From Hyphomonas sp. Mor2 (GTDB lineage Bacteria > Pseudomonadota > Alphaproteobacteria > Caulobacterales > Hyphomonadaceae), in contig NZ_CP017718.1 in NCBI RefSeq assembly GCF_001854405.1, forward strand, positions 1,116,001 to 1,180,000: a DNA stretch of 64,000 nt, written 5' to 3'. The notes below the pieces were generated by a model. It did not search any database and was not told the origin of the DNA. It saw nothing but the letters and a program-made list of their open reading frames with translations. A program made the translations under genes and the position numbers. This document shows, piece by piece, positions 54,592 through 63,759 of the stretch (position 1 is the stretch's first letter; every line of letters starts with the position of its first letter).

Positions 54592-57572
54592 TGACTAAGC
54601 CATTAGCGATATTTCTTATCTTGGCTTTGGGGCTATTGGGGGCCGGTGGCACTCCGCGAGCAATGGCGCAGGATTATATCCATTTCGAAAGCGAACCTAT
54701 GCGGCCTCTGGCTCTATCACCAGACGGTTCGCGCCTATTCGCGACTAACATCTCAGACAATCGTCTGGAGATTTTTGACGTCACACCTGCGGGTCTCGTC
54801 TATCTCGACTCCGTGCGGGTTGGGTTCGAGCCGATTGCGGTCGCCGCGCGAAACGATGACGAGGTTTGGGTGGTTAATCATCTCTCTGACAGCATCAGCA
54901 TCGTCGATGTTTCCGGCGCGCCTTATGTGAAACAGACGCTATTGGTCGGCGATGAACCCCGCGATATCGTTTTTGCAGGGCCGGACAAAGACCATGCCTA
55001 CATCACCACAGCTAGACGCGGGCAGAACATCCCGCACGACGCGGCGCTAACGGCGCCCGGTGTTGGACGCGCTAATGTCTGGGTCTTCGACGCCGACAAC
55101 CTTGGCGGGGCCGTCGCTGGCGAGCCTGTAACCATTCTCACTCTGTTCGGAGACACACCGCGGGCACTCGCGGTGAGCCCGGACGGCAATAAAGTCTATG
55201 CGGCAATTTTCCATTCCGGCAATCAAACGGTCGCACTGAACGAAGTGCTGACACAGCCGATTGTCGAGCAGTTTAAGGCTTCAGTGCCGCAGATTGAACT
55301 GGGCCCCCTGACAAATGTTGATGGGGTCGAAGCCCCCCACACAGGACGCATCGTGCAGTTTGACGCCGCACAAGGTGAATATGTGGATACAGCAGGCGTA
55401 CCTTGGCTAAATGTTGTTCCATTCATTCTACCTGATTTGGATGTGTTCGAAATAGACGCTTCCAGCGCAATTCCAAGCGTTACACAATCCTTCCCTCATG
55501 TCGGAACCATCCTGTTCAACATGATCGTCAATCCCAATAATGGGCGGGTTTATGTCACGAATGGCGATGCCCAAAACATGACCCGGTTCGAAGGCCCAGG
55601 CATCTTTGGTGGCAGCACGGTGCGCGGAAACCTCCACCAATACCGGATCACCTCGATCAATCCGGCGACCGGCAGTGTCGATCCGATCCATCTCAACAGT
55701 CATATCAATTACGACCTAACGCCGAGCCAATCAGCGGCGCAAAACTTCAAGACCGCGAGCGTGGCATCACCCCTAGAAATGGCATTTGACGGGGCAGGCG
55801 AACGTCTCTGGGTGGCGGCACTGGGGTCAGGACGCGTGACGATGATCGATCCAGCTGCGCTGGATGGCGGCGCTTATGATCCTAATCAAAATACGCATGT
55901 TGATATTACGGGTGGCGGCCCTGCCGGCTTAGTGTTCAACCCTGACCTCAATCAGATTTATGTCTATTCGCGTTTCGGCAATTCGATTTCGGTCGTTGAT
56001 GCCAGCCAGGGCGCGGGTGCGGAGATGGGCGTTTATCCACTCTCGTACAATCCAGAGCCAGACTTCGTTCAAGCCGGTCGCCCGTTCCTGTATGACGCGG
56101 ACCTCACTTCAGCAAATGGCGAAGCCTCATGCTCAAGTTGCCATATCTTTTCTAAGACAGACAGCCTCACTTGGGACCTTGGCAATCCGGACGCCGAAGT
56201 CGCGGATAATTTCGTTGAGCAACTTTTTGTCTCGCTCGACGATTTAGAAGCGAGCTTCAGTTTCATTTTTCCGGAGAGTTTCTCGGTAAATCATCATCCA
56301 ATGAAGGGCCCGATGCTGACCCAAAATTTGCGCGGGCTTGATGGGCAAGGCCCGATGCATTGGCGCGGTGATCGCGCGGCTGGCCAATTCCGGGATGACC
56401 CGCGCTCAACCACAGATGAGAATGGCGCTTTCCGGCGGTTCAATGGTGCGTTTGTGGATCTGCTCGGCAATACCGACCGGTTGTCTCCAGAAGATATGCA
56501 AAATTTCTCCGATTTCATGCTGGAAGTGCCTTATCCGCCTAGCCCTATCCGAGAATTGAACAATCAGCTCACTGCCACGCAAGAAGCGGGGCGCGTCTTG
56601 TTTCACGAGGTCAACACCGCTTCAGATATAGACGGCACGGGTACGCCGACCCAGACTTGCAATGATTGCCACGTGCACGATGTAGCGAATGACCAATTTG
56701 GAACCCCCGGCAAAGGGACGTTTGATGGGCTTACTCAGATGTTTAAAGTCCCTCATCTACGAGCACTCTACGAGCGCGTGGGCATGTATGGCGAATTTCT
56801 GGGGCCGCCCGTTGGCGAACAGATCCGTGGCGCGGGCTTCTCGCATGATGGATTTACCTCTAACCTATTTGTCTTCTTGGGCGGAGAAAGCCGTAATGGT
56901 GTCTTCATCTTTCCCGGGAGCGATGCTGAGCAGATTGCGATGAAACGCGAACTTGAAGCGTTTTTGCTGGCTCTGGATAGTGATTTTGCGCCCATTGTAG
57001 GACAGCAGGTCACGGTGACAGTCGCCTCTGCTTCATCACCGCTGTTGAGCCATGAGGCTGGAATGGCATCTGAGCGAATTAATCTCATGCGAGCGAGGGC
57101 AGGGGTGTCTAGCCCGCGGCCGGAATGCGACTTAATCGTTTCTGGTACGATAGCCGGGGAAAAGCGCTCGTGGCTCATGCAAGCAAGTGGCGATTATCTC
57201 AGCGATAGTGGTGAAACGCTCTCGCATACTGCTCTCCTAGCTCAATCCGATAGTCCAGATGAAACTCTGACGTTTACCTGCGCTTACCCGGACAGTGGTA
57301 ATCGCGTGGCCCTAGACCGCGATTCCAATGGGATATTGGATAAGTTTGAGTGTGGAGATTTTGACTTAGATGGTGTCGCGGGCGCTTACGATGTCTTGGC
57401 GATTCAGAACCAGCTCGTGGGTAAGAGCACGCTCGCAAATTCAGAGAAATGCAATGTCATAGACGCCGAAAACGAAGCATCCAACACATGCTCAATCGCT
57501 GATGCGCTTGTCATTGCGCGATCTGCGAGACGCCTCTCATCTTCCAAAACCCAGATTTGCGATCTCGGATGA
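54591..57572 (+). CDS. Secreted beta-propeller / di-haem cytochrome protein with dockerin-like tail
   Basis: 993 residues. After a signal peptide (cleaved near AMAQDY) come about seven YVTN-type propeller blades (RPLALSPDGSRLFATNIS, PRALAVSPDGNKVYAAIFH, PAGLVFNPDLNQIYVYSR), then a region like the MauG/di-haem cytochrome c peroxidase family with CSSCH (514-518) and CNDCH (690-694). The C-terminus has DRDSNGILDKFECGDFDLDG and a second NVIDAENE repeat, resembling a dockerin or calcium-binding pair. Probably an exported redox enzyme or binding protein partnered by the lipoprotein upstream. Confidence 0.82.
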   Translation: MTKPLAIFLILALGLLGAGGTPRAMAQDYIHFESEPMRPLALSPDGSRLFATNISDNRLEIFDVTPAGLVYLDSVRVGFEPIAVAARNDDEVWVVNHLSDSISIVDVSGAPYVKQTLLVGDEPRDIVFAGPDKDHAYITTARRGQNIPHDAALTAPGVGRANVWVFDADNLGGAVAGEPVTILTLFGDTPRALAVSPDGNKVYAAIFHSGNQTVALNEVLTQPIVEQFKASVPQIELGPLTNVDGVEAPHTGRIVQFDAAQGEYVDTAGVPWLNVVPFILPDLDVFEIDASSAIPSVTQSFPHVGTILFNMIVNPNNGRVYVTNGDAQNMTRFEGPGIFGGSTVRGNLHQYRITSINPATGSVDPIHLNSHINYDLTPSQSAAQNFKTASVASPLEMAFDGAGERLWVAALGSGRVTMIDPAALDGGAYDPNQNTHVDITGGGPAGLVFNPDLNQIYVYSRFGNSISVVDASQGAGAEMGVYPLSYNPEPDFVQAGRPFLYDADLTSANGEASCSSCHIFSKTDSLTWDLGNPDAEVADNFVEQLFVSLDDLEASFSFIFPESFSVNHHPMKGPMLTQNLRGLDGQGPMHWRGDRAAGQFRDDPRSTTDENGAFRRFNGAFVDLLGNTDRLSPEDMQNFSDFMLEVPYPPSPIRELNNQLTATQEAGRVLFHEVNTASDIDGTGTPTQTCNDCHVHDVANDQFGTPGKGTFDGLTQMFKVPHLRALYERVGMYGEFLGPPVGEQIRGAGFSHDGFTSNLFVFLGGESRNGVFIFPGSDAEQIAMKRELEAFLLALDSDFAPIVGQQVTVTVASASSPLLSHEAGMASERINLMRARAGVSSPRPECDLIVSGTIAGEKRSWLMQASGDYLSDSGETLSHTALLAQSDSPDETLTFTCAYPDSGNRVALDRDSNGILDKFECGDFDLDGVAGAYDVLAIQNQLVGKSTLANSEKCNVIDAENEASNTCSIADALVIARSARRLSSSKTQICDLG

Positions 57573-57574
57573 TT

Positions 57575-57600
57575 AAGCCTTCCTTACTAGGCTTGTTTTT
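57575..57600 (+). terminator. Intrinsic terminator
   Basis: AAGCCT (57575-57580) pairs with AGGCTT (57589-57594) across eight bases, followed by GTTTTT. It lies just after the propeller/cytochrome stop codon. Confidence 0.75.
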
Positions 57601-58012
57601 GCTTGCTTACAGGATTCAGAGGCGGCTAGTTTGCCGCTCCCGAGCCAATAAAATCCTGTTTAGAACCACATCATGAGATGCTCCCAAACCGTGCCTGGTA
57701 GTGTCCACCCGTGACGTCACAGCACGTTGCGGAGCGAAGCCTTTTTTCTGTGAGCTTTTACTGGCGAGGTATGCAAATACTCGACATACCAGCGATCCGT
57801 TGCGTCTGGGAGCGCCGTGGTAGACCTTAATGCCGTTTGGGATCTTACTAACGTTTCATGGTCATGCGTGCTAACGAGTTGCCTCCCCAAGAGTTGGATA
57901 TCGCAACAAAAGCTGTTGAACAGCGACCGCCATTTATGTCGGCTTTTGCACGCAAATCAGAATTCGCGTAAAACCGATATGCGCGCAGGCGCAAAGAAAA
58001 AGGGTGAGCTAA
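57601..58012. other. Intergenic region upstream of CorA gene
   Basis: About 412 bp. The palindrome GTGACGTCAC occurs at 57712-57721. An 84-codon frame (57817-58071) overlaps the start of the CorA gene in another frame and is not convincing. The GGGTGAG near 58003 is the CorA ribosome site. Confidence 0.4.
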
Positions 58013-58999
58013 TTGTCGGACGCGGTGCAAGATCCACTCATAACAGGCTTCTCGGCGAACGCAGAAGGTGATGTCAGATCGCTGCAGTGGAGCGAACTTA
58101 CAAGTGAATTTGAGTTCGCAAACCAGGGCCGAGTATGGCTTCACCTAAACCGCAAATCAAGCGAAGCGAGGACTTGGCTGGAGAGTGTTAGCGGACTCGA
58201 TCCACTTATTGTCGGTATCCTGTTTCAGGAAGACACCCGCCCAAGAGCAGCGCGTTACGAAAATGGCATTTTGCTCAATTTGCGTGGCGCCAATCTCAAC
58301 CCAGGCGCTGAACCAACCGATATGATTTCCATTCGGATTTGGGCCACCGAGGATGTTGTGATCACGACGCGAGCGCACCCGATCCGGGCAATCGATGATT
58401 TGGCTGATTTGTATCGGGCGAATAAGCCACCTGCGACGCATGGCGATCTGGTGACCTTTATCGCGGATCGGCTCACTTTCCGACTAGAACCAATCGTCGC
58501 CAAGCTGGAGGAAGAAGCGGATGAGCTCGAAGAGGATTGGTTAGACCAAAACACACCTGCCCCAAAACAGAACCTCGCGCATTTTCGCCGGTCCGCCCTT
58601 TCGCTTCGACGCTATATCGCTCCTCAAAAAGAAGCGCTGTCTTCGCTTGTAAGAGAAGGCGGGGGATTTCTGAGTGACGAAGCCAAACTGCGATTGCGAG
58701 AGATCCAGGACATTACCACGCGCCTCGCCGAGGATTTAGACCTCGCCCGAGAACGCGCCGTGGTCATTCAGGAACAGATTGTTGAGCAGCGTGCGGAAGC
58801 GATGAACCAACGCCTTTTCGTCCTGGCAATCATTTCAGCGGTTTTCTTGCCACTCGGATTTTTCACGGGCCTCTTTGGCGTGAATATTGGCGGTATGCCG
58901 GGTGTCGAAAGCCCGTATGCCTTTCCGCTGTTTTGTGCCGCGCTCGTCGCGCTCACGGGTGGGTTGCTCTATCTTTTTCGAAAGGCCGACTGGCTATAG
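58013..58999 (+). CDS. CorA/ZntB-type divalent metal transporter
   Basis: 328 residues, TTG start with GGGTGAG upstream; a GTG at 58025 is an alternative. Cytoplasmic funnel domain with long coiled helix (VAKLEEEADELEEDWLDQ, EAKLRLREIQDITTRLAEDLDLARER), then two C-terminal helices with the pore loop GVNIGGMPG, the GxN form seen in ZntB. Carries Zn or Mg across the inner membrane. Confidence 0.9.
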   Translation: MSDAVQDPLITGFSANAEGDVRSLQWSELTSEFEFANQGRVWLHLNRKSSEARTWLESVSGLDPLIVGILFQEDTRPRAARYENGILLNLRGANLNPGAEPTDMISIRIWATEDVVITTRAHPIRAIDDLADLYRANKPPATHGDLVTFIADRLTFRLEPIVAKLEEEADELEEDWLDQNTPAPKQNLAHFRRSALSLRRYIAPQKEALSSLVREGGGFLSDEAKLRLREIQDITTRLAEDLDLARERAVVIQEQIVEQRAEAMNQRLFVLAIISAVFLPLGFFTGLFGVNIGGMPGVESPYAFPLFCAALVALTGGLLYLFRKADWL

Positions 59000-59003
59000 A
59001 AGA

Positions 59004-59030
59004 GGGGCCAGTCCTAAAAGGACTGACCCC
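59004..59030 (+). terminator. Hairpin after the CorA gene
   Basis: GGGG-C-CAGTCC (59004-59014) pairs with GGACTG-A-CCCC (59020-59030), a ten-pair stem with one mismatch and a five-base loop, ten bases after the adjacent stop. No T run follows; may be a weak or bidirectional terminator for the convergent genes. Confidence 0.55.
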
Positions 59031-59059
59031 GGCCGCCTCCCATGCGGCTCCCCCAGACT

Positions 59060-59191
59060 TTACAGCATTGCGATCCCAAATATTGCGAGCATCGCGGCAG
59101 CTGCACTGGCCGTGGATACCCCTAGAACCAGGGGCATATTCTTCTTCGTTTTACCCTGTCGGGCTTCGTTCTGTGTCAGTTCAATCGACAT
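59060..59191 (-). CDS. Small single-helix membrane protein (43 residues)
   Basis: Not long enough for usual ORF cut-offs. ATG at 59191 with AAGGAG eight bases upstream. A charged N-terminus (MSIELTQNEARQGKTKKN) is followed by one hydrophobic helix (PLVLGVSTASAAAAMLAIFG). It lies downstream of dps on the same strand and converges on the CorA gene. No family recognised; the RBS and composition make it a believable gene. Confidence 0.65.
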   Translation of the reverse strand: MSIELTQNEARQGKTKKNMPLVLGVSTASAAAAMLAIFGIAML

Positions 59192-59233
59192 TGAGTTTGT
59201 CTCCTTATTCTCGTGTTCGGCTAAAAGTCGCGC

Positions 59234-59740
59234 TTATGAAGCGGCGAGCGCTTTCAGCATCCAGGCGGCCTCTTCGTGCTCACCAATCCGCGCCGTCAAT
59301 AAGTCGGCAGTGTAAACGTCTTTCAGTTTCTCCGATGCCTCGACGATGCCGCGCATTTCGTCCGCGACCGTCAAATGGTCTTGCGCCAGGGTCTCGAGCA
59401 TCTGCCCGACGGTCGGAAACTCGGGTTGGTCCGGGATCTTACTGTCATTGATGTAGCCGGTCAGTCCCATCGGGGCCGGTTCACCGAGCGTTCGAATGCG
59501 CTCTGCGAGATCATCAATGCCCTTCGCCAAGTCCTTATAGTCGCGCTCTGTGAGCTCATGCACGCTCAAGAACATCGGGCCGGTGACATTCCAGTGGAAG
59601 CCTTGGGTCTTGTGATACAGGATGTAGGTCGATGCGAGCACTTTGCCGAGCATTTCGGCGATCGCCGTGCGGTTTTCGGCTTTCACGTCTGTATCAATGT
59701 CTAGAGTTTCGTTGCGTGTCATCAGAACCGTATTGGTCAT
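59234..59740 (-). CDS. dps: Dps family ferritin-like DNA-protection protein
   Basis: 168 residues from the ATG at 59740 with AAAGGAG upstream. Signature HKTQGFHWNVTGPMFLSVHEL and the acidic ligands (HWN...D...E in ERDYKDLAKGIDDLAERI) of the dodecamer ferroxidase site. Stores iron and shields DNA during oxidative and starvation stress. Follows the MarR gene on the same strand with about 95 bp between, so it may be coregulated. Confidence 0.92.
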   Translation of the reverse strand: MTNTVLMTRNETLDIDTDVKAENRTAIAEMLGKVLASTYILYHKTQGFHWNVTGPMFLSVHELTERDYKDLAKGIDDLAERIRTLGEPAPMGLTGYINDSKIPDQPEFPTVGQMLETLAQDHLTVADEMRGIVEASEKLKDVYTADLLTARIGEHEEAAWMLKALAAS

Positions 59741-59835
59741 GAGAACTCCTTTCTTTCGTTTTGGCACTCAACGCGTGAAAAAACGCGGAGCGCTCGAGGG
59801 TGATTGTGATGCTGCCAGCGTCCGGCGACGAAAAC

Positions 59836-60336
59836 TTAAGTTCGTGCGGTCGCGGCGGTGGTTAGGACCGGTGATGCATCTAGGTCATCGGCCCGCATCA
59901 TCTGCGCGAGATCACTCACAGCAGAGACGATGTCATTGCGGTGCGCCTCAGGGAGCGCTTCGAAAGCGTCCGTAAAAGCTTCTTGAAGAAGCGGCGGCGC
60001 CGTTTTCAGGGTCTTTTTGCCTTCACGCGTGAGTTTGGTGTGCACGACGCGACGGTCTTTTTGACTGCGATACCGCTCGACCAAGCCTTTAGACTCTAAG
60101 CGATCGAGTATGGTGGTCACAGTTGGCTGACTAAGGCTGACATGCAGAGATAAAACCCGCGTTGTTACTTCACCTAACTCATCGATGGACCGCAGGATGA
60201 CCAATTGGGGCGCAGACAGTCCAGTCTCGCGCACGAGGCGCTTTGAATGAATGTCGACTGCGCGGATGATTTGCCGAATGGAAATCAGAACCTGATCGCT
60301 TTGTGACGTTTCGATGAGTGTGGCTGGTTCAGCCAT
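59836..60336 (-). CDS. MarR family transcription regulator
   Basis: 166 residues. HTH LGEVTTRVLSLHVSLSQPTVTTILDRLESKGLVERYRS and the basic wing SQKDRRVVHTKLTREGKK. It diverges from the MscS gene and precedes dps; may sense an oxidant or phenolic and control both. The control region upstream has an inverted repeat and a good promoter. Confidence 0.9.
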   Translation of the reverse strand: MAEPATLIETSQSDQVLISIRQIIRAVDIHSKRLVRETGLSAPQLVILRSIDELGEVTTRVLSLHVSLSQPTVTTILDRLESKGLVERYRSQKDRRVVHTKLTREGKKTLKTAPPLLQEAFTDAFEALPEAHRNDIVSAVSDLAQMMRADDLDASPVLTTAATART

Positions 60337-60343
60337 TTATTGC

Positions 60344-60398
60344 TTAGACCTCTTTTCTTTCGTGGTCTAAACATTATATCTCTAATCGAATTTGTCAA
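60344..60398 (-). promoter_or_regulatory. Promoter and dyad upstream of marR
   Basis: TTAGACC (60344-60350) and GGTCTAA (60364-60370) are perfect 7-bp arms 13 bases apart. On the leftward strand a perfect TTGACA (60398-60393) is followed by TATAAT (60378-60373) after 14 bases, or by TAATGT after 16. The dyad lies just downstream of the -10, a typical place for autoregulation. Confidence 0.6.
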
Positions 60399-60466
60399 GG
60401 GCGCGCTGGTAATTCTTTGTACCGCGGTTAGTGTCCACGATCGAAGCTGGGAGTGTATAGAAAGAC

Positions 60467-62830
60467 ATGTATCGATGGTTTTTGGTGCTGATTTCGGCAT
60501 TGGTTTTTGGCATGGGTGCCTTGGCGCAGGATGCAGCGACCGCCACGGAACGCTTCAATACGCTTCAAACTGAAGTCGAAACCGCAAAAGCTGATCTCGC
60601 CACGGCGCCGGACACGTCCGCCATCTCTGCAGCCCGCCTGACGCTCCAGGAAAATCGCGTTCAATTGGAAGAGCTCCAACGCAGCTTTCGGGCTTCAAAA
60701 TCCCAGCTCGAAGTTGATCTTGGGGTGCTTGGGCCGTCGCCTGAGAATGGCGGTGAGCCTGCCGCCGTCGCAGATCTTAGGCGAAACTATGCTGACCGGA
60801 TCGCAGAGTATGACCGATTGTCGGTTCTCGCCAGCGCATTGAAACAACAGATCGATAACTTGCTAGAAGAGTCGGCTCAACAGCTCACCGACGCATTTTT
60901 ATCCAGCATTCTAGACCGTGCGCCGCCGCCTTACCTGCCTGGCGAACTCTCTGCAGCGTCATCGGAATTGTCTCAGTCTCTCAGCGACGGACGCACCTGG
61001 CTCGTCGGCACGGAAGGAACAGAAACAGGCGAACAGCGTTCATCGCTGACGCTCGTGTGGCTGCTGCTCGGCAGCGGAATTATCCTCTTCCTGATCAATA
61101 TCCCAATTAAAGACCGCGTGGCGAACCAGTTGTGGCGACAATTACCAAAAGGCGAAATGACCCCAGCAGGTCCGCCCGCGATTGCTCTGACGCGAACATC
61201 CACACGGATTGTACTTGCGGCACTGAGCGTTTTTGCGGCTCACAGACTTATTCTCGAGACAGGCTATGTCGGTCAGACTTATCGAGAAACTCTGAACCAA
61301 ATCGCTCAAGCCGTTTTTGTTCTTCTCTGCGCCAACGCGATATCACGCGGATTGTTCGCACCTGACAATGATCATTGGCGAACCTTCAAAATATCGAACG
61401 AAACGGCCTCACGTGCCCACGTTGCTGCGCTATCTGTGACCGCGCTTTTTGCAATCGACCAGATCCTCGTCGCACTCATTAGCAGAGAAGGGTTTGGAGC
61501 GCTGCTCAGACTAGAAACGCTGATCGCGGCCATCATTTTCGGGATTGTCATGGTTGCGCTTTATCGCCGCCTCCAACGCATTCAACACGACGCAGATCAG
61601 ACGTCTACTCTAGAAACCTCTGGACCTGTTGCGCAAAAAAGTGGCCCTGGGAAAACGATCGCTCAGCTGCTGTTGCTGTTGCCGGCCGCGATTATGGTGG
61701 TGGCAAGCCTACTGGGCTATGCAGCGCTATCTCGATGGGTGTTTGAGAAAGCCGCCTACTTTGCGCTCTTCTTGGGCTACGCATTCTTGCTTCGCAAATT
61801 CCTGGGCAGCTGGACGCTTTTAGCTGTCGAACGCATCACCTTCGGCAAAACAAGAAACGAAACACCAGCAGATGACATCATTGGGTTTTGGACCCGCCTC
61901 TCCGTCGATATTCTGGTGGCGCTAGCATCTCTGCCGGTGATCCTTGCCATTTTTGGTATGGAATGGACTGAAATCCGGACTATGGCCTTGAACTTCATGT
62001 CCGGCTTCTCAATCGGCGCGATCAGGATTTCACCGTCAAACCTGATCTACGGATTGCTTTTGGTAATTGCGATCCTGGTTCTGACAAGACTAGCCCAACG
62101 CGTCTTAGAAAACCGCATCCTACCAATGACCCGATTGAACCCGGGTATTCGTCACTCGCTGAAGACGCTCGTTGGCTATGTCGGGCTATTGTTTGCCTTT
62201 TTCACAGGTGTCTCAGCTCTCGGCTTCAACCTCTCAAATCTTGCCATCATCGCAGGCGCTTTGTCCGTTGGCATCGGTTTCGGATTACAGAGTATCGTCA
62301 ATAACTTCGTCTCCGGCCTGATTCTCCTGTTTGAACGACCCATCAAAATTGATGACTGGGTGATTACCGCGTCCGGCGAAGGCCGCGTGAAGAAAATCAA
62401 TGTGCGCTCTACGGAAATCGAAACGTTCGACCGCTGCTCCATCATCGTCCCAAACTCAGAATTGATCTCGTCCTCTGTTCAAAACTGGACTTATAAGGAC
62501 GACACCGCGCGCGTGATCGTACCGGTCGGTGTGTCGTATGATTCAGATCCAGAAGAGGTACGGGGGGTCCTTTTACAATGTGCCGAGGACCATCCCCAAA
62601 TTTTGAGTGATCCTGAACCCTTTGTGTACTTTGCGGACTTCGCTGACAGCTCACTCAATCTGGAATTGCGAGCATTTATCAGGGACGCCAACAACTCTTT
62701 GCTCGTGCGCAATGATCTGCGTTTCAAAATCTTTTCGGCATTGAAGAAAGCCGGGATCGAGATCCCATTCCCGCAGCGCGATGTTCACATCCGTTCGGGC
62801 GCAGCCGCCCCGACTGAATCCGAAACATGA
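60467..62830 (+). CDS. Mechanosensitive channel, MscS family with DUF3772-like N-terminus
   Basis: 787 residues. Signal peptide (cleaved near ALAQDA), a long helical periplasmic part (about 25-165), multiple membrane helices (200-600), and the MscS core: NLAIIAGALSVGIGFGLQSIV pore helix, NNFVSGLILLFERPIKIDDWV, then the beta domain (VKKINVRSTEIETFDRCSIIVPN). Opens on membrane tension during osmotic downshift. Divergent from marR. Confidence 0.92.
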   Translation: MYRWFLVLISALVFGMGALAQDAATATERFNTLQTEVETAKADLATAPDTSAISAARLTLQENRVQLEELQRSFRASKSQLEVDLGVLGPSPENGGEPAAVADLRRNYADRIAEYDRLSVLASALKQQIDNLLEESAQQLTDAFLSSILDRAPPPYLPGELSAASSELSQSLSDGRTWLVGTEGTETGEQRSSLTLVWLLLGSGIILFLINIPIKDRVANQLWRQLPKGEMTPAGPPAIALTRTSTRIVLAALSVFAAHRLILETGYVGQTYRETLNQIAQAVFVLLCANAISRGLFAPDNDHWRTFKISNETASRAHVAALSVTALFAIDQILVALISREGFGALLRLETLIAAIIFGIVMVALYRRLQRIQHDADQTSTLETSGPVAQKSGPGKTIAQLLLLLPAAIMVVASLLGYAALSRWVFEKAAYFALFLGYAFLLRKFLGSWTLLAVERITFGKTRNETPADDIIGFWTRLSVDILVALASLPVILAIFGMEWTEIRTMALNFMSGFSIGAIRISPSNLIYGLLLVIAILVLTRLAQRVLENRILPMTRLNPGIRHSLKTLVGYVGLLFAFFTGVSALGFNLSNLAIIAGALSVGIGFGLQSIVNNFVSGLILLFERPIKIDDWVITASGEGRVKKINVRSTEIETFDRCSIIVPNSELISSSVQNWTYKDDTARVIVPVGVSYDSDPEEVRGVLLQCAEDHPQILSDPEPFVYFADFADSSLNLELRAFIRDANNSLLVRNDLRFKIFSALKKAGIEIPFPQRDVHIRSGAAAPTESET

Positions 62831-63140
62831 TTTGAACCAAAGTCTTTTACGCACAGTTTCAACCGTGTGAGATTTTCAGACTGGCAAGACAAAGGTTGGG
62901 CTATTGGTCCCTCACATGGTCCAATCGGGTTTAGAAATTCTTGAAAAAGCCAACAGTTTGGAGCTCTAGAATCAATAGCTTTTATCTATTTGAATCCGCT
63001 GACTGCGAAGCCATTTGCTATCGCATGCGAGTGAGGGCTCCCCAATCGATGATCAGATTTTGACATAGCATCGAATACGCTGGGTCACGTTCCACCACCG
63101 GTGCCTTCGCGCGCACGAGCCATAACAAAAGGAGCTAATT
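62831..63140. other. Intergenic region before the NTF2-like gene
   Basis: About 310 bp with no convincing gene. TTTGACAT near 63058 could be a -35 box, but no good -10 follows at the normal spacing. RBS AAAGGAG precedes 63141. Confidence 0.4.
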
Positions 63141-63701
63141 ATGAAGATCTCATCAAAAGCGGTTTTTAGCGGTGTCGCAGGTCTGGCCATCGTTTCAGCG
63201 ATGTCACCGGCGATGGCAGATAGCGCGGAAGGAATTGAGTCTGGTATTACCAAAGCTGACGTCATCGAAGCACAAATTGAATGGGGTAACGGTATTGTAG
63301 CTATCTCAAGCGTTCACGCGGCTGATGGCGACTACAAAGAGCGCGCCAAACAGCACATCAAGTCTCTGTACGCCTATGGCGACACAGCGGTGATGTTCAA
63401 ACCCACTCTTGCTGCAGATGATCAGTTCCGCGAGACTTTTGACGAGGCGCTGTCCTATTTCATCGGGACGGAGGGCACAGAAGACAGCGGGTTCGCGATC
63501 AAAGGTTGGACCAATGTCCGCTGGGAAAGCAACGGCATCTATACAGACGGTGATTCAGCTACCGCCATGGGGAATTACTACTTCACCGGACCTGACGGAA
63601 ATGAAACCAAAGTGGAATACACTTTCGGATACGTCCTGGATGACGAGGGCGCGTTGAAAATTAATCTGCACCACTCATCCTTGCCGTATTCGGCAGGCTG
63701 A
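63141..63701 (+). CDS. Secreted NTF2-like/CaMKII-association-domain-like protein
   Basis: 186 residues with a signal peptide (cleaved near AMADSA). The body resembles the SnoaL-like/CaMKII association fold: VIEAQIEWGNGIVAIS, AYGDTAVMFKPTLAADDQFRETF, WTNVRWESNGIYTDGDSATAMGNYYF and the ending LHHSSLPYSAG. Relatives are often labelled phosphoribosyl-AMP cyclohydrolase in databases, which the motif content does not support. Strong RBS AAAGGAG and terminator suggest high expression. Confidence 0.85.
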   Translation: MKISSKAVFSGVAGLAIVSAMSPAMADSAEGIESGITKADVIEAQIEWGNGIVAISSVHAADGDYKERAKQHIKSLYAYGDTAVMFKPTLAADDQFRETFDEALSYFIGTEGTEDSGFAIKGWTNVRWESNGIYTDGDSATAMGNYYFTGPDGNETKVEYTFGYVLDDEGALKINLHHSSLPYSAG

Positions 63702-63721
63702 TCGCAAATTGCAGTTGTTGG

Positions 63722-63752
63722 AAAAGGGATGGCCAATCGGTCATCCCTTTTT
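63722..63752 (+). terminator. Strong intrinsic terminator
   Basis: AAAAGGGATG (63722-63731) pairs with CATCCCTTTT (63742-63751), and inner GCC/GGT extends the stem with one G-U pair; the T run ends at 63752. The A run on the left makes it work in both directions. Confidence 0.9.
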
Positions 63753-63759
63753 GGGTTGC

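Noticed and set aside
57817..58071. 84-codon frame overlapping the CorA start
   Set aside because: Overlaps the well-supported CorA gene in another frame, and no family resemblance.
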